NCBI RefSeq assembly: GCF_022370635.2 | Contig: NZ_CP092363.2 | Span: forward strand, 62,001 to 126,000 | Direction of reading: 5' to 3' | DNA length: 64,000 bases | From: Mycolicibacterium crocinum | Lineage (GTDB): Bacteria > Actinomycetota > Actinomycetes > Mycobacteriales > Mycobacteriaceae | Shown here: positions 45,708 to 54,004 of the stretch, one piece after another | How the letters are laid out: each line of letters starts with the position of its first letter | Numbering within the stretch: position 1 is the first letter of the stretch | The notes under the pieces: generated by a model | What the model was told of the DNA's origin: nothing | Database searches by the model: none | What the model saw: the letters and a program-made list of their open reading frames with translations, nothing else | Program-made: the position numbers and the translations under genes

Positions 45708-45735
45708 TTCATGGATAATCTACATTATCCATGAA
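45708..45735. repeat. dif-like palindrome, copy 1
   Basis: The 28 bases have perfect 12-base arms (left arm TTCATGGATAAT) around CTAC. The core ATAAT-N4-ATTAT and the 28-base size are those of XerC/D dif sites. Related copies lie at 46431 and 62893. Confidence 0.75.
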
Positions 45736-46430
45736 ATAGACTGAGTCAGGTTGTGGGTGGACGAGTCCATCCGCCTCTGCTAAGAACACCCCGGGGTCTG
45801 TATTCATGACGGCTTGGTTGATGAGCTTCCCCTGGCCGTTCAACGGCGCAGTGCGTCTGGGCGCTGGCCAGGATTTCGGTTTTCGTATCGCCGGCGGTGG
45901 GGATCCACTGTGCGAGAGTCCCGGATGCTGCGGTTCCCGAGAGGTTGAGCAACGGCTGAACGCAGGCTGTGACAGCTAGTTAGATCAACTAACGCATGGT
46001 AGACCTTATGTCAGGTGATGCTGGAATCAGATATGCCCCTGGTGATTTCCACTCATCGTCAACTTTTTTCTAGTAGTGCTGCCGTCAACCATGTCGTTCT
46101 CACTCACTACGAAACTACTTAGCGCTGTCCGATCTGTTTGGCCTCAACGCATCTGGCTGTAATCGCACTGAATGGGGCTGACCCCGGATTGGTTGTTGAT
46201 TCTCAGCGGATCTGGCGGTTCCAGTTCATCTCCGCGACCTCACTGGCTCCCGATCGTTAGTCGTTGGTTCCACTGGGAGTGGCGGTGCGCCAATCAGTAT
46301 CGGCCGCTCCCCCGCCGGGGGATTCACTCAGGTTTCGACAAGCCCGTCCATCGGTACGCGGCGGCTACTTTCGCAGCAGTGACGGTTCACAAACATCAAT
46401 TGTCCTGCGCCCCAAGATAGTTAGTCACCT

Positions 46431-46457
46431 TTCAAGGATATCTTCATTATTCATGAA
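46431..46457. repeat. dif-like palindrome, copy 2 (diverged)
   Basis: The 27 bases start TTCAAGGATATC and end ATTATTCATGAA. They keep most arm positions of copy 1 with the centre CTTC. It lies 166 bases before the first island gene. Confidence 0.65.
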
Positions 46458-46623
46458 GTGAGTTTCCCACATGTCCGGGTTCGGCGAAGTACACATCAAT
46501 CGGCGTAGCGTGCGTAGCTGTGTAACGAGGGCACAGTCGGGGCTGGTGGTTGATCGACGAAGCTGGGCTGCGTCAACAGCACATGATCGGCCCCACCCCG
46601 CCGGGGGTGGGTAAGCTTGTACA

Positions 46624-47907
46624 GTGCATTCACAGGATTCGCTCGCAGACTTCAAAGCGGGACTGCGGTGCGGTGACGTCCATGCCGGGCTGCGCAACGT
46701 CGATCCGAATAGCTCGACGCTGGCGCCCCTGTCCGATACCCGTCTCATCGGCATGGCTGCGAGTCTGGCCTCGCTGATCCGCGGTCAAGACATCATCGCG
46801 GACGCGGAGTCGCTCAAGACCATCGTTGCCGAGCAACTCGACGTGAGCCCGTACGCCTTTCGGGATGTTGTCGATGCGCTCGAGCGCGCCGACATGGTCA
46901 GCAACGTACATCGCAGCGGGCAGAAGATCGTCTCGTTCAACGAGACCGTGCCGATCTATGAGGATCTCTACGACCGCCTCGGCGGCACCTGGCGAGCCGG
47001 GTCGCCCAGCACGCTAGAACAACAGATGGTCGCGATCGTCGACAGGTTAGCGACCAGTCCGGTGCCGGCGGAATCGCTGGAGGCGACACTCGGGCTCGAC
47101 CGCAGTGACATCCCGCGCCTTCTGGAGCTGGGCAAGGCCTCCCAACTCGTCAAGAGCATCGATCTGATCGAGGGTGAGATCCTGTACTCGCCGTTCTTCG
47201 GCTTCGAGAACCCAGAGCTACTTGCCACGCTGATGGAACAACACGGGTCTGGCCGATTCGCCGAGGAGCTTCAAGCGGTGCGTGCTCACCAGGGTTTGCC
47301 GCTGGATGCAGACCAACATCCCGCCCTTGCCGACGCGATCGCCCGCGGATTCATTCTTGCTCCATCGGTCCAAACACCTGGTGGGCACGATCAACCATTC
47401 GCCGCAGTGCCCTATGTCCCCGATGCCAGCTTGCTGACCGTGCGGAAACCGGTGTTAGACAAGGCTCTAGCCGTCCTGGCTTGTGTGCGCTGCGGGGAGC
47501 ATTTCGGCGGGGCGACCAGCACGAAGTACCCGGCGGCGGTGCTCACCGCCCTATTGGACCCCAACCGCAATCACCGTCTTCGTCCTCACAGCTCGCACCA
47601 GCGCCAGTACCAACTCCTGTACCGGATGCAGATCGTCGACTTCGTCCCATCAGGGAACTGGGTTGCGCCGCAGCTGATCGCCACCGAAGACAACCTCGCC
47701 GCCGTGCGCCTGGCCCGAGACCTCCTCACATTCGGAGAGCAGCTCGAGGCGCGTGCGGGCGACGACGACGCTCGCGGGCTACTGTCATCAAGTTCGACCT
47801 ACGAAGCACCACTGCAAACCGTCGCCAAACGACGGCGCAAGACCACCCTGAGCGCTGGTGAGTACCGCAGCATCATGGACGCGGCTATGGGAAGGTCGGC
47901 GTTGTGA
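46624..47907 (+). CDS. Unknown island protein, partner of a nuclease-like protein
   Basis: The 427-residue protein has no membrane segment and no motif I can name. Residues about 60-110 (TIVAEQLDVSPYAFRDVVDA then LERADMV) and about 145-175 look like winged-helix units. A CVRCG pair at about residue 289 hints at a half zinc site. The start GTG at 46624 is weakly supported; an ATG at 46753 is possible. Its stop overlaps the GTG start of the next gene, which has a restriction-nuclease-like core, so the two should form a functional pair. A role as a DNA-binding or sensor subunit is inference. Confidence 0.7.
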   Translation: MHSQDSLADFKAGLRCGDVHAGLRNVDPNSSTLAPLSDTRLIGMAASLASLIRGQDIIADAESLKTIVAEQLDVSPYAFRDVVDALERADMVSNVHRSGQKIVSFNETVPIYEDLYDRLGGTWRAGSPSTLEQQMVAIVDRLATSPVPAESLEATLGLDRSDIPRLLELGKASQLVKSIDLIEGEILYSPFFGFENPELLATLMEQHGSGRFAEELQAVRAHQGLPLDADQHPALADAIARGFILAPSVQTPGGHDQPFAAVPYVPDASLLTVRKPVLDKALAVLACVRCGEHFGGATSTKYPAAVLTALLDPNRNHRLRPHSSHQRQYQLLYRMQIVDFVPSGNWVAPQLIATEDNLAAVRLARDLLTFGEQLEARAGDDDARGLLSSSSTYEAPLQTVAKRRRKTTLSAGEYRSIMDAAMGRSAL

Positions 47908-49037
47908 CGGAGCTTGACCTTGGCCTGAAGGTGGCCTCACGGCGGCTGCTGTGGCGCATGGGCTTCACCACGCGCGTCGATGTTCCACTGCGGGCTCACG
48001 TGCCAACGACTCGCAAGGGCGCGCAGCACGAGACGTTCACGGACTTGGACGTATTGGGCATCGTTGTCGCACCCGGCTTCGCGCTGCGGACCGTGATCTC
48101 CGACTGCAAGACGTCACAACGCGGCTCCACTGAACGGATGTTTTGGGTCCGCGGCGTGTCAGATTTCTTCTCCGCAGACGACGCTTGGATGGTCCGCTCG
48201 GGAGGTGTCGTTGCGGCCGCCCGGCAGCTGGCAGCACGCCTGCAGATTTCGGTGTTGGAACCGACCGACCTCGCCCGTCTGGAGGAGTATCACCCCACGA
48301 ACATGCCGCTTGATAGCGGCCCGCTCGCGTTGCTATTCGACGAAGGTCGCGTCGCTGCGGCCATGAAAGCGATGACCAGCCTCGACCGCAGAATCGAAAA
48401 ACTGGTCGAATACCGACAATTCGACTACTGGGTCTACGACGAACATCGGAACTTGCTCCAGGTCGTGGCCCACCTCGCAACGGCGGCCAAGCACCTTCGT
48501 CCTGACGAGCCGGCGCACCGCGCCCTATTCGTCGACTGCGCCTGGCTATACACACTCTCACTGGCGCACGCCGCGAGATATGTACGCGCCGTGCATATCT
48601 CGGATCCAAACACCGCACTGCAGCAGTATCTCTTCGGCGGGCAGATTGCCTTGAGGGAAAAGAAAGCGCTTGCGGCAGCCCTAGCAAAATACGCTCCTCC
48701 CGACGCTGAGAAGGACACCGACGATGGTGTTCTTCCACCCTGGTATCCACGCTTGCTCGATCTCCTCACGCGTCACCTCCGCCGGCCCAACGTGATGACT
48801 GATGAACTCCGCTATGCCGAGTGGGCCGCCGAGGCCACACTGGCCAAGGAACAAGCAAACGTTGTGGATGCCTTCGGCCAGGCAGCCGATCCGTTCGCGG
48901 CGAAGCTACTGGCCGACGTGTGCGGGTTCCTTGTCACCGTGGCCCGCCTTGATCCCGACTTCCGAGCCTTCGCCCGCGATATCTTTGCGCAGAGCCAAAC
49001 CACGAACGGGGAACAGCCCCCGCTGCCCATTGATTGA
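47904..49037 (+). CDS. PD-(D/E)xK nuclease-like island protein
   Basis: The 377-residue protein has an N-terminal core with HETFTDLDVLGI, about 15 residues and then ISDCKTS (D49, D67, K69). This is the spacing of a PD-(D/E)xK restriction-type active site. WVRGVSDFFSADDAWMV follows where such folds have a helix. The remaining 250 residues are mostly helical with no motif I know. It is translationally coupled to the preceding gene (GTGA). I infer a nuclease effector acting on DNA or RNA. Confidence 0.65.
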   Translation: MTELDLGLKVASRRLLWRMGFTTRVDVPLRAHVPTTRKGAQHETFTDLDVLGIVVAPGFALRTVISDCKTSQRGSTERMFWVRGVSDFFSADDAWMVRSGGVVAAARQLAARLQISVLEPTDLARLEEYHPTNMPLDSGPLALLFDEGRVAAAMKAMTSLDRRIEKLVEYRQFDYWVYDEHRNLLQVVAHLATAAKHLRPDEPAHRALFVDCAWLYTLSLAHAARYVRAVHISDPNTALQQYLFGGQIALREKKALAAALAKYAPPDAEKDTDDGVLPPWYPRLLDLLTRHLRRPNVMTDELRYAEWAAEATLAKEQANVVDAFGQAADPFAAKLLADVCGFLVTVARLDPDFRAFARDIFAQSQTTNGEQPPLPID

Positions 49038-49404
49038 AGCGCTGGTCTATTAAGAAGCTTCGTTCCCCGGCTCGCCCAATGAAGCATGTACCGTGCGGAC
49101 GACGGACATGGACACTGGTTGTCACTCAGATGACAACAAACAGCTCCCTCCACCCGACGAGTCGAGGTGCATGCGTCGCTGAGTAGGGAGCGCACCGGCA
49201 ATCGGGTGAATTGCGCACAGCACCCAGTTGTTCGCACAGCGACGGAGCATCCCGCTCCAACGAACTGCCAGCCGACTGAGGACGGTTGCTCCCACTCTCG
49301 GTCGTAGCGGCCAACCTGGGCGGCGGGCCTCGATCAAAAGTAATTTGAGTCGAGACGCGGAACCCCAGTCGTCGAACTTCGCCAGCGCCAGAACGCGTGT
49401 CGGA
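49038..49404. other. Gap between convergent operons
   Basis: About 370 bases between the stop codons of the nuclease-like gene and the JAB-E1 gene. No gene, clear hairpin or repeat was recognised. Confidence 0.4.
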
Positions 49405-50925
49405 TCACGTCGATCGAATAGGGCGAGACCCCGAACTACCCGAGCTCAGACCGTAGCCTAGCCGTTCAGCCCTCCGCATAGGTTCGCCCCCTCGTGCCAG
49501 CAACGGCGCGCCGTCGCCGATCGCGAAACGCGTTGAGCCACAGTGCAAGCAGCCCGGTGACTTTGCAGGACGGAGTTCGACGACGTCGTCGGTGAGAGGG
49601 TGGTATTCGACCCAATGATCGGCTCCGGCGGCCGGATCTACCAGGCCCCCAACCATCATGAGCCAGTCGTCGACTGCTCTGGCTGCGGCGACCGCGTTGA
49701 GTGAGATCACGCTCGGGGCATGGATGTTCTCATCTACGATATAGCGCTGACGGCGGCGTTGGACTTCCCCTGTGGCTTCCTCGGTCAAACGCCAGGCGGG
49801 GATCAGACCATTGCACTGCAGGCAGCCGCTTCCCGGGTTGCTCATCCGCGACACGGAGAAAATGTCGGCGACCTGGCCATCGACGACCGAAACCTTAGCG
49901 CCGACTTGAGTATTCGGGATCAGGTACTGATGAGTTATGGAGTTGACGACGCGGCGGGCGAGCGCCGAGTCTGCGGCAAGGAAAATATGATCGCAGTCGG
50001 TCAGCAGCGCCGCAACGTCAGCGTCGACCACCGAGCGCGCCACCGCGGAGATCCGGACGCTACGAGAGGCTTGGCGAGCAACTCGCGCGGCGATTTTCAC
50101 CTTTGGTGTTGCGATGCGGGCTCCGAGCTCTCGCATCCACTGCGGTCGCGTGCTGCCCCGAAGCCAGGACATCGCGTCAAGTCGGCGAGCACCGACGACC
50201 CTCGGAAGATTCGTCGGGTCGAGCCGGTCGGGGTCGATGAACACCAGATGCCCGACCCCGAGGCGGGCGAGGTATTCAGCGATAAGCGATCCAGCCCCGC
50301 CGAGCCCGACGACAGCAACCTTCGATTGCCCAAGAAGCGCCTGACCGCGATCGCCGAAGACCCGCGTTTGACGATCGTAGGTCGAATCTGCAACTTGGGC
50401 TGGGACGGGCTCGGGGGTAATAGTGAGCTGCGGTCTACCCATCACGCGCAGGTGGGTGAGAGCGTGACGCTGCCCGTCGCTCGTCCAGATATCGCCAGCA
50501 ACGGCACTCTCGGCGAACACCAACGCTCCTACCGGGACGCCGCCGTTGATATCGAGCAGCGCCGGATAGCCACGTTCGTGGGACGCCATGTCAGTGCCTG
50601 AGAAGGCTACTCGGTCGCGACCCCCGTGGTTGTGCACCGCGAGGTAGGCCAACCCCTGTTGTGCGCAGGCGTCGATCGCATCGGCAACGAAGCCCGCGGC
50701 GAGCTTCCGGTAACCGCGGGTTCCCTCGACGTAGTCGACACCGTCCACGGCAACCACCACATCGCGAACCAGCAGTCTGGTGCCGCGCGCGCTTCGCGCT
50801 ATACCGCATCGCAGCACGGCGCCGTGCTCGTCACCGTCACCACGAAATAGATGATCCCGCAGCACAGCCCACTGCCCGGCGGTGATCACCACCGACCAAG
50901 GCGCATCTACCGTTCGTTGAGCCAT
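49405..50925 (-). CDS. JAB deubiquitinase-E1 (ThiF) fusion
   Basis: The 506-residue protein joins two activities. Residues 1-165 are a JAB/MPN metalloprotease with E33, H98 and H100 (AVHNHGG), S109 and D112 (FSGTD). Residues about 185-480 are an E1-type adenylation domain with VAVVGLGGAGS (203-213), the nucleotide-binding acid D231 (VFIDPDRLDP) and the paired CxxC sites CLQC (368-371) and CLHC near the end, which should bind zinc. I could not assign a catalytic thioester cysteine. The E1 part would activate the multi-ubiquitin-like protein, and the JAB part would trim or remove it. The ATG overlaps the end of the E2-like gene by 19 bases. It is the last gene of an eight-gene operon. Confidence 0.88.
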   Translation of the reverse strand: MAQRTVDAPWSVVITAGQWAVLRDHLFRGDGDEHGAVLRCGIARSARGTRLLVRDVVVAVDGVDYVEGTRGYRKLAAGFVADAIDACAQQGLAYLAVHNHGGRDRVAFSGTDMASHERGYPALLDINGGVPVGALVFAESAVAGDIWTSDGQRHALTHLRVMGRPQLTITPEPVPAQVADSTYDRQTRVFGDRGQALLGQSKVAVVGLGGAGSLIAEYLARLGVGHLVFIDPDRLDPTNLPRVVGARRLDAMSWLRGSTRPQWMRELGARIATPKVKIAARVARQASRSVRISAVARSVVDADVAALLTDCDHIFLAADSALARRVVNSITHQYLIPNTQVGAKVSVVDGQVADIFSVSRMSNPGSGCLQCNGLIPAWRLTEEATGEVQRRRQRYIVDENIHAPSVISLNAVAAARAVDDWLMMVGGLVDPAAGADHWVEYHPLTDDVVELRPAKSPGCLHCGSTRFAIGDGAPLLARGGEPMRRAERLGYGLSSGSSGSRPIRST

Positions 50926-51308
50926 TTGAGCACCTTCAGGACTTTGGTCGCGGCCGTGTCGACGGCAGGGTTGAGCCGATTACTTCTCCGAGACAGCTGC
51001 ATTCCCGGCTCCCCCGCCGGGCCCCACGTCGTGGGCGAGAACCCCTCACCAAGGGCCGCGCCGTCAGTGCGCTTCAAGTCAGGTCGCACGAAATGCGGAT
51101 AAACGTCTGCCTCCGGGTAGGCGAACGTGATGAGGAAGGCGATCCAGGAGCTGTCCTGTGCGTAGGTGGAGCTGAGCGGGATCGGGTCGATGACCACCCA
51201 CGCGCCACCGTCACCGGTGGCGGTGACGGTGACGGCGGATTCGGCGAACGTCTCTTGGACCTCTTGAACCGCGCCCGTGACGGCCGAGCTGATTGGCGTG
51301 GTCGTCAC
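50907..51308 (-). CDS. E2-like protein (Prok-E2_E type) without cysteine
   Basis: The 133-residue protein has the features of the prokaryotic E2 family found next to multi-ubiquitin genes: AFLITFAYPEADVYPHFVRP then DLKRTDG, a WGP segment and MQLSRRSNRLNP. A helix with TAATKVLKVLKWL closes it. It contains no cysteine at all, so a thioester relay like that of standard E2 enzymes is impossible; a serine or histidine, or a purely scaffolding role, must be considered. The ATG overlaps the multi-ubiquitin stop (ATGA). Confidence 0.8.
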   Translation of the reverse strand: MTTTPISSAVTGAVQEVQETFAESAVTVTATGDGGAWVVIDPIPLSSTYAQDSSWIAFLITFAYPEADVYPHFVRPDLKRTDGAALGEGFSPTTWGPAGEPGMQLSRRSNRLNPAVDTAATKVLKVLKWLNER

Positions 51309-52000
51309 GAGTTGTCATCCCCGTCGACGGCGCGGAACTCGTCGCCATCGTGGACCCGGATCTGCTCGTCGTCACCGACCTGGTCGAATTTTGCGCTGGT
51401 CTTGCGGGACAGCAGGAAGTCCAGCTGGATCGGCACATCTTGGGCGATGGCGGCCTCCTTGATCGACATGCCGGTCTGGCGAGCGCCGTGAAGGGTCACC
51501 GTGTGCTTTCGGTTGACGATGACGTGCAGCTCTCTCTTCGGCAGCGCCTTTGTGAAGAAGCGGTCCCCGTCAACGATGTGGACGATCTCGCCGGCCTTGA
51601 TCGGATCATCGAGGTCATCGGGAATGTCCTTCCAGATGCCGTAGTCGTCGGCGATCGGCGGAGTAGGCAAATCCCGCAACTGCGTTTCGGTGAGCACGGC
51701 GGTGCGCACCTGGTACGGGATCTTGTCGATGTAGATGGTGCGCGGGCGGTCGGTGTAGAAGCGGATGTTTTCCTCGATGGCCACGACCTCGGTCGGGGCG
51801 ATCGACTCATCTTGCGCGTCGGCGATATCGAGCCACACGTGGTCGGCGGGCGGCGTGACGAGAGCGACGAGCTGGGCGCCGGTAAGGCGCCGGTGCTTGA
51901 CTGTGATTGGTTCACCGTCGATGTAGATCTGGATATTGTCCTGGGGCGCCACAGCGGGCTCCTTTCCACTCTTCCTGGATGCAGGCATTCGCCTGTTCAA
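51305..52000 (-). CDS. Multi-ubiquitin-like protein, three beta-grasp domains
   Basis: The 231-residue protein is a chain of three ubiquitin-like domains at about residues 21-82, 86-152 and 155-226. Each opens with a beta strand (NIQIYIDGEPITV, RTIYIDKIPYQV, RELHVIVNRKHTV) and ends with a similar Asp/Gly/Phe turn (ENIRFYTD, DGDRFFTK, DGDEFRAV). This is the multiubiquitin family. The end is VDGDDNS, not a diglycine, so processing or a non-diglycine conjugation is needed. The E2-like and JAB-E1 genes follow with overlaps. An ATG four codons in (51988) is an alternative start. Confidence 0.85.
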   Translation of the reverse strand: MNRRMPASRKSGKEPAVAPQDNIQIYIDGEPITVKHRRLTGAQLVALVTPPADHVWLDIADAQDESIAPTEVVAIEENIRFYTDRPRTIYIDKIPYQVRTAVLTETQLRDLPTPPIADDYGIWKDIPDDLDDPIKAGEIVHIVDGDRFFTKALPKRELHVIVNRKHTVTLHGARQTGMSIKEAAIAQDVPIQLDFLLSRKTSAKFDQVGDDEQIRVHDGDEFRAVDGDDNS

Positions 52001-52059
52001 CAGTTAGAGACGGGACAACGTCGAAATCGTCCAGAACACCCTGAGCGTGGAGCCCGTTG

Positions 52060-53094
52060 TCAGCTCGCGCAATCCCGGCACACCGTGGAGCCAGTGTCGA
52101 ATTGGCTGGGGTGCTTGCATAAGAAACACTCTGTGCAGGTCTGTTCGGTGTTGGCGGTGCAGCCGCAGTGACCTGACGGGCAGCGGGGATGCTCGCAGCC
52201 GCCGCAGACACCCTCTGCAACAAACTCCTGGTGACAGTGTTCGCATTCATCCCAGGCGTCGGGAGCCTGGTCGGCCGTGCTATCTCGGGGCGGTGAGAAC
52301 GTCAGCCACGGCGCCCCGTAGGAGACCATCGTCAGGAACAGCCGATCTCCTGCCCAAGCCGCTTGGCCGTAGAGCAGGTCGGAGGTGTGGCCACCGCGGT
52401 ACCAGATCTTTGCGTCGTCGCGCGTGACCACACGACCGTCTCGATCCGCACGCATCGCCGCCTGGACAAGCAGGTTGGCGCACTGATCGCTACCGCGTGC
52501 GGGCGGAAACAATCCGCCGCACGCGGCCGCGAAGGTGACGATGCCATCGCCGTCGAGCACGGCGACCACCCCAGCTGATCGGAGCCGTCCGACGAGGCGG
52601 ACGCAAATCGCCGCCCGGGAGGCATTGGAGGCCGCGAACAACCCAGTTGCGGTACTGACCGTGGGCCCAGAACCGTGGATGTGCGCCTCGACGAGATCAT
52701 CGGGAAGCAACATGCGTGCGGCAAACGCATCGCAGCTCGCATCCTCGAACGCCTCAGGCTCACGGTGCTCGACGATTGCAGTGCCGAGGGCGATGTCGGT
52801 CTTCTGGATGTGGTGGCCGAGTTCGTGTAGCAGCGTGAATTGCTGGCGCCGCCATGACATCGACTGCGTCACGATCAGCGTCGGCGGATCCCATCGATAC
52901 CCACCGGCGACGGAACAGCCCCGTTGGGAATCGTGAGGCACGAACTCTGGCACACTCAGCACAGTGAGGTCACCTCGACCTTCGAGCGCAGCAAACGCAT
53001 CACGCGTCAAATCATCTCGACTGCCGCCCCGCGCTTCCCACACACGCACCATTGCGTCGACTTGGGCAGGCACGGCGTCGAATGTTCGCGGCAC
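52060..53094 (-). CDS. ImmA/IrrE-family metalloprotease with zinc-ribbon tail
   Basis: The 344-residue protein has an ImmA/IrrE core with the HExxH site HELGH (90-94) and the downstream acid in EPEAFEDASCDAFAARMLLP. Residues about 280-344 hold many CxxC/CxC pairs (CEHC, CGGCEHPRC, CTECFLC, CRDC), enough for two or three zinc ribbons. ImmA-type proteases cleave repressors or activators to switch on mobile elements or defence genes. It lies between the unknown gene (4-base gap) and the multi-ubiquitin gene (59-base gap) and may cut a regulator or a conjugate of this operon. Confidence 0.85.
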   Translation of the reverse strand: MPRTFDAVPAQVDAMVRVWEARGGSRDDLTRDAFAALEGRGDLTVLSVPEFVPHDSQRGCSVAGGYRWDPPTLIVTQSMSWRRQQFTLLHELGHHIQKTDIALGTAIVEHREPEAFEDASCDAFAARMLLPDDLVEAHIHGSGPTVSTATGLFAASNASRAAICVRLVGRLRSAGVVAVLDGDGIVTFAAACGGLFPPARGSDQCANLLVQAAMRADRDGRVVTRDDAKIWYRGGHTSDLLYGQAAWAGDRLFLTMVSYGAPWLTFSPPRDSTADQAPDAWDECEHCHQEFVAEGVCGGCEHPRCPSGHCGCTANTEQTCTECFLCKHPSQFDTGSTVCRDCAS

Positions 53095-53098
53095 GGGC

Positions 53099-54004
53099 CT
53101 AACTGCCTTCTGCTGCGATTATCGCTTCCAGGCGTTGTCTCCATTGTTGCCGTCCTTGGCCGGTTTCTCGCGCGGCGAGCTGGTAGGCCTCGTAGCCAAA
53201 CTGTGTTCGCGCTGCATCTTCGTCTCCATCGACCGCGCGCTGTCGGATGTGCGGGCGCCAGCGCGGCTCTTGCAGTTCGCGCGCGAGATCCTTCGGTAGT
53301 GGCGCGACGGCGGCAAGGACATCGTCGACGGCGAGACCGGCTGCCGCAGCGAGCTGTTGGGCTTCGTCGCGCGTCAGCGATTCCTTCCCTATGCGAATGG
53401 CCATGGCACGAGCCTGAGTAACGTGCAACGTAGTCACGATGGTTGGTAGCGGAATATCAAGTTGTGCAACCGATTTCACCGAATCACTGATGCGCAGCCC
53501 CGGTGCTGCCTGGAGCGCCTCGAAAGCATCGAAGAGCTCGTCGATCGCCATCGCCGCTCCCGACCCGAGCGGCGGGTCGAATTTTCCTCTACGCAGCCCT
53601 TCCTTTGTGCCAGGATTTGTTGTTGCGCCGGTGATGATTTCGAGTAACGAACGAGGGATTGACGCGATAATCGTGTCCAGCACTCCAAACGGAATCTCGG
53701 CTGCTGCGTCTGGCCAAATCGCAATGGGTCCATATAGCGGGCTGGCGTCGGCTTCCACGATCACAGTCGCCTTGTCTTCTACGCCGGCCTCCAGAGACAC
53801 GGGAACAGCGTGGGCTCGCGCAGAAGTGTCGTCGACACTCACGACGAGGAGGACGACGGTCGACTCACCCCAGCACGCCTGACGCAGTTGGCCCGCTGAA
53901 ACGTCGTCGGTTGTGCTGGAGCTGCGCAGAAGCCCGCCGCGCTTCGGGCCAATCGGGGCACGTCGCGCGAGTTCTAACCAGCGCTCGGACGACTCAGACG
54001 ACAT
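53099..54004 (-). CDS. Unknown protein, partner of the sigma-like factor
   Basis: The 301-residue protein has no membrane segment and no family I recognise. The N-terminal half is rich in beta strands; about residues 185-240 contain a possible helix-turn-helix (MAIRIGKESLTRDEAQQLAA then AAGLAVDDV). It starts inside the end of the sigma-like gene (11-base overlap) and is followed by the ImmA-type gene. An ImmA substrate or anti-sigma-like role would fit the position but is not shown by sequence. Confidence 0.65.
   Translation of the reverse strand: MSSESSERWLELARRAPIGPKRGGLLRSSSTTDDVSAGQLRQACWGESTVVLLVVSVDDTSARAHAVPVSLEAGVEDKATVIVEADASPLYGPIAIWPDAAAEIPFGVLDTIIASIPRSLLEIITGATTNPGTKEGLRRGKFDPPLGSGAAMAIDELFDAFEALQAAPGLRISDSVKSVAQLDIPLPTIVTTLHVTQARAMAIRIGKESLTRDEAQQLAAAAGLAVDDVLAAVAPLPKDLARELQEPRWRPHIRQRAVDGDEDAARTQFGYEAYQLAARETGQGRQQWRQRLEAIIAAEGS

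Larger units (their letters stand above)
45397..46623. other. Gene-poor junction between TA module and island
   Basis: About 1.2 kb without a credible gene; base composition is more AT-rich than its surroundings. It holds the palindrome copy at 45651-45663 and two dif-like palindromes at 45708-45735 and 46431-46457. It looks like a recombination joint rather than decayed coding sequence. Confidence 0.5.

Noticed and set aside
49720..50601. Plus-strand frame of 293 codons within the JAB-E1 gene
   Set aside because: It is antisense to a gene with intact JAMM and E1 motifs, and has no ribosome site or domain.
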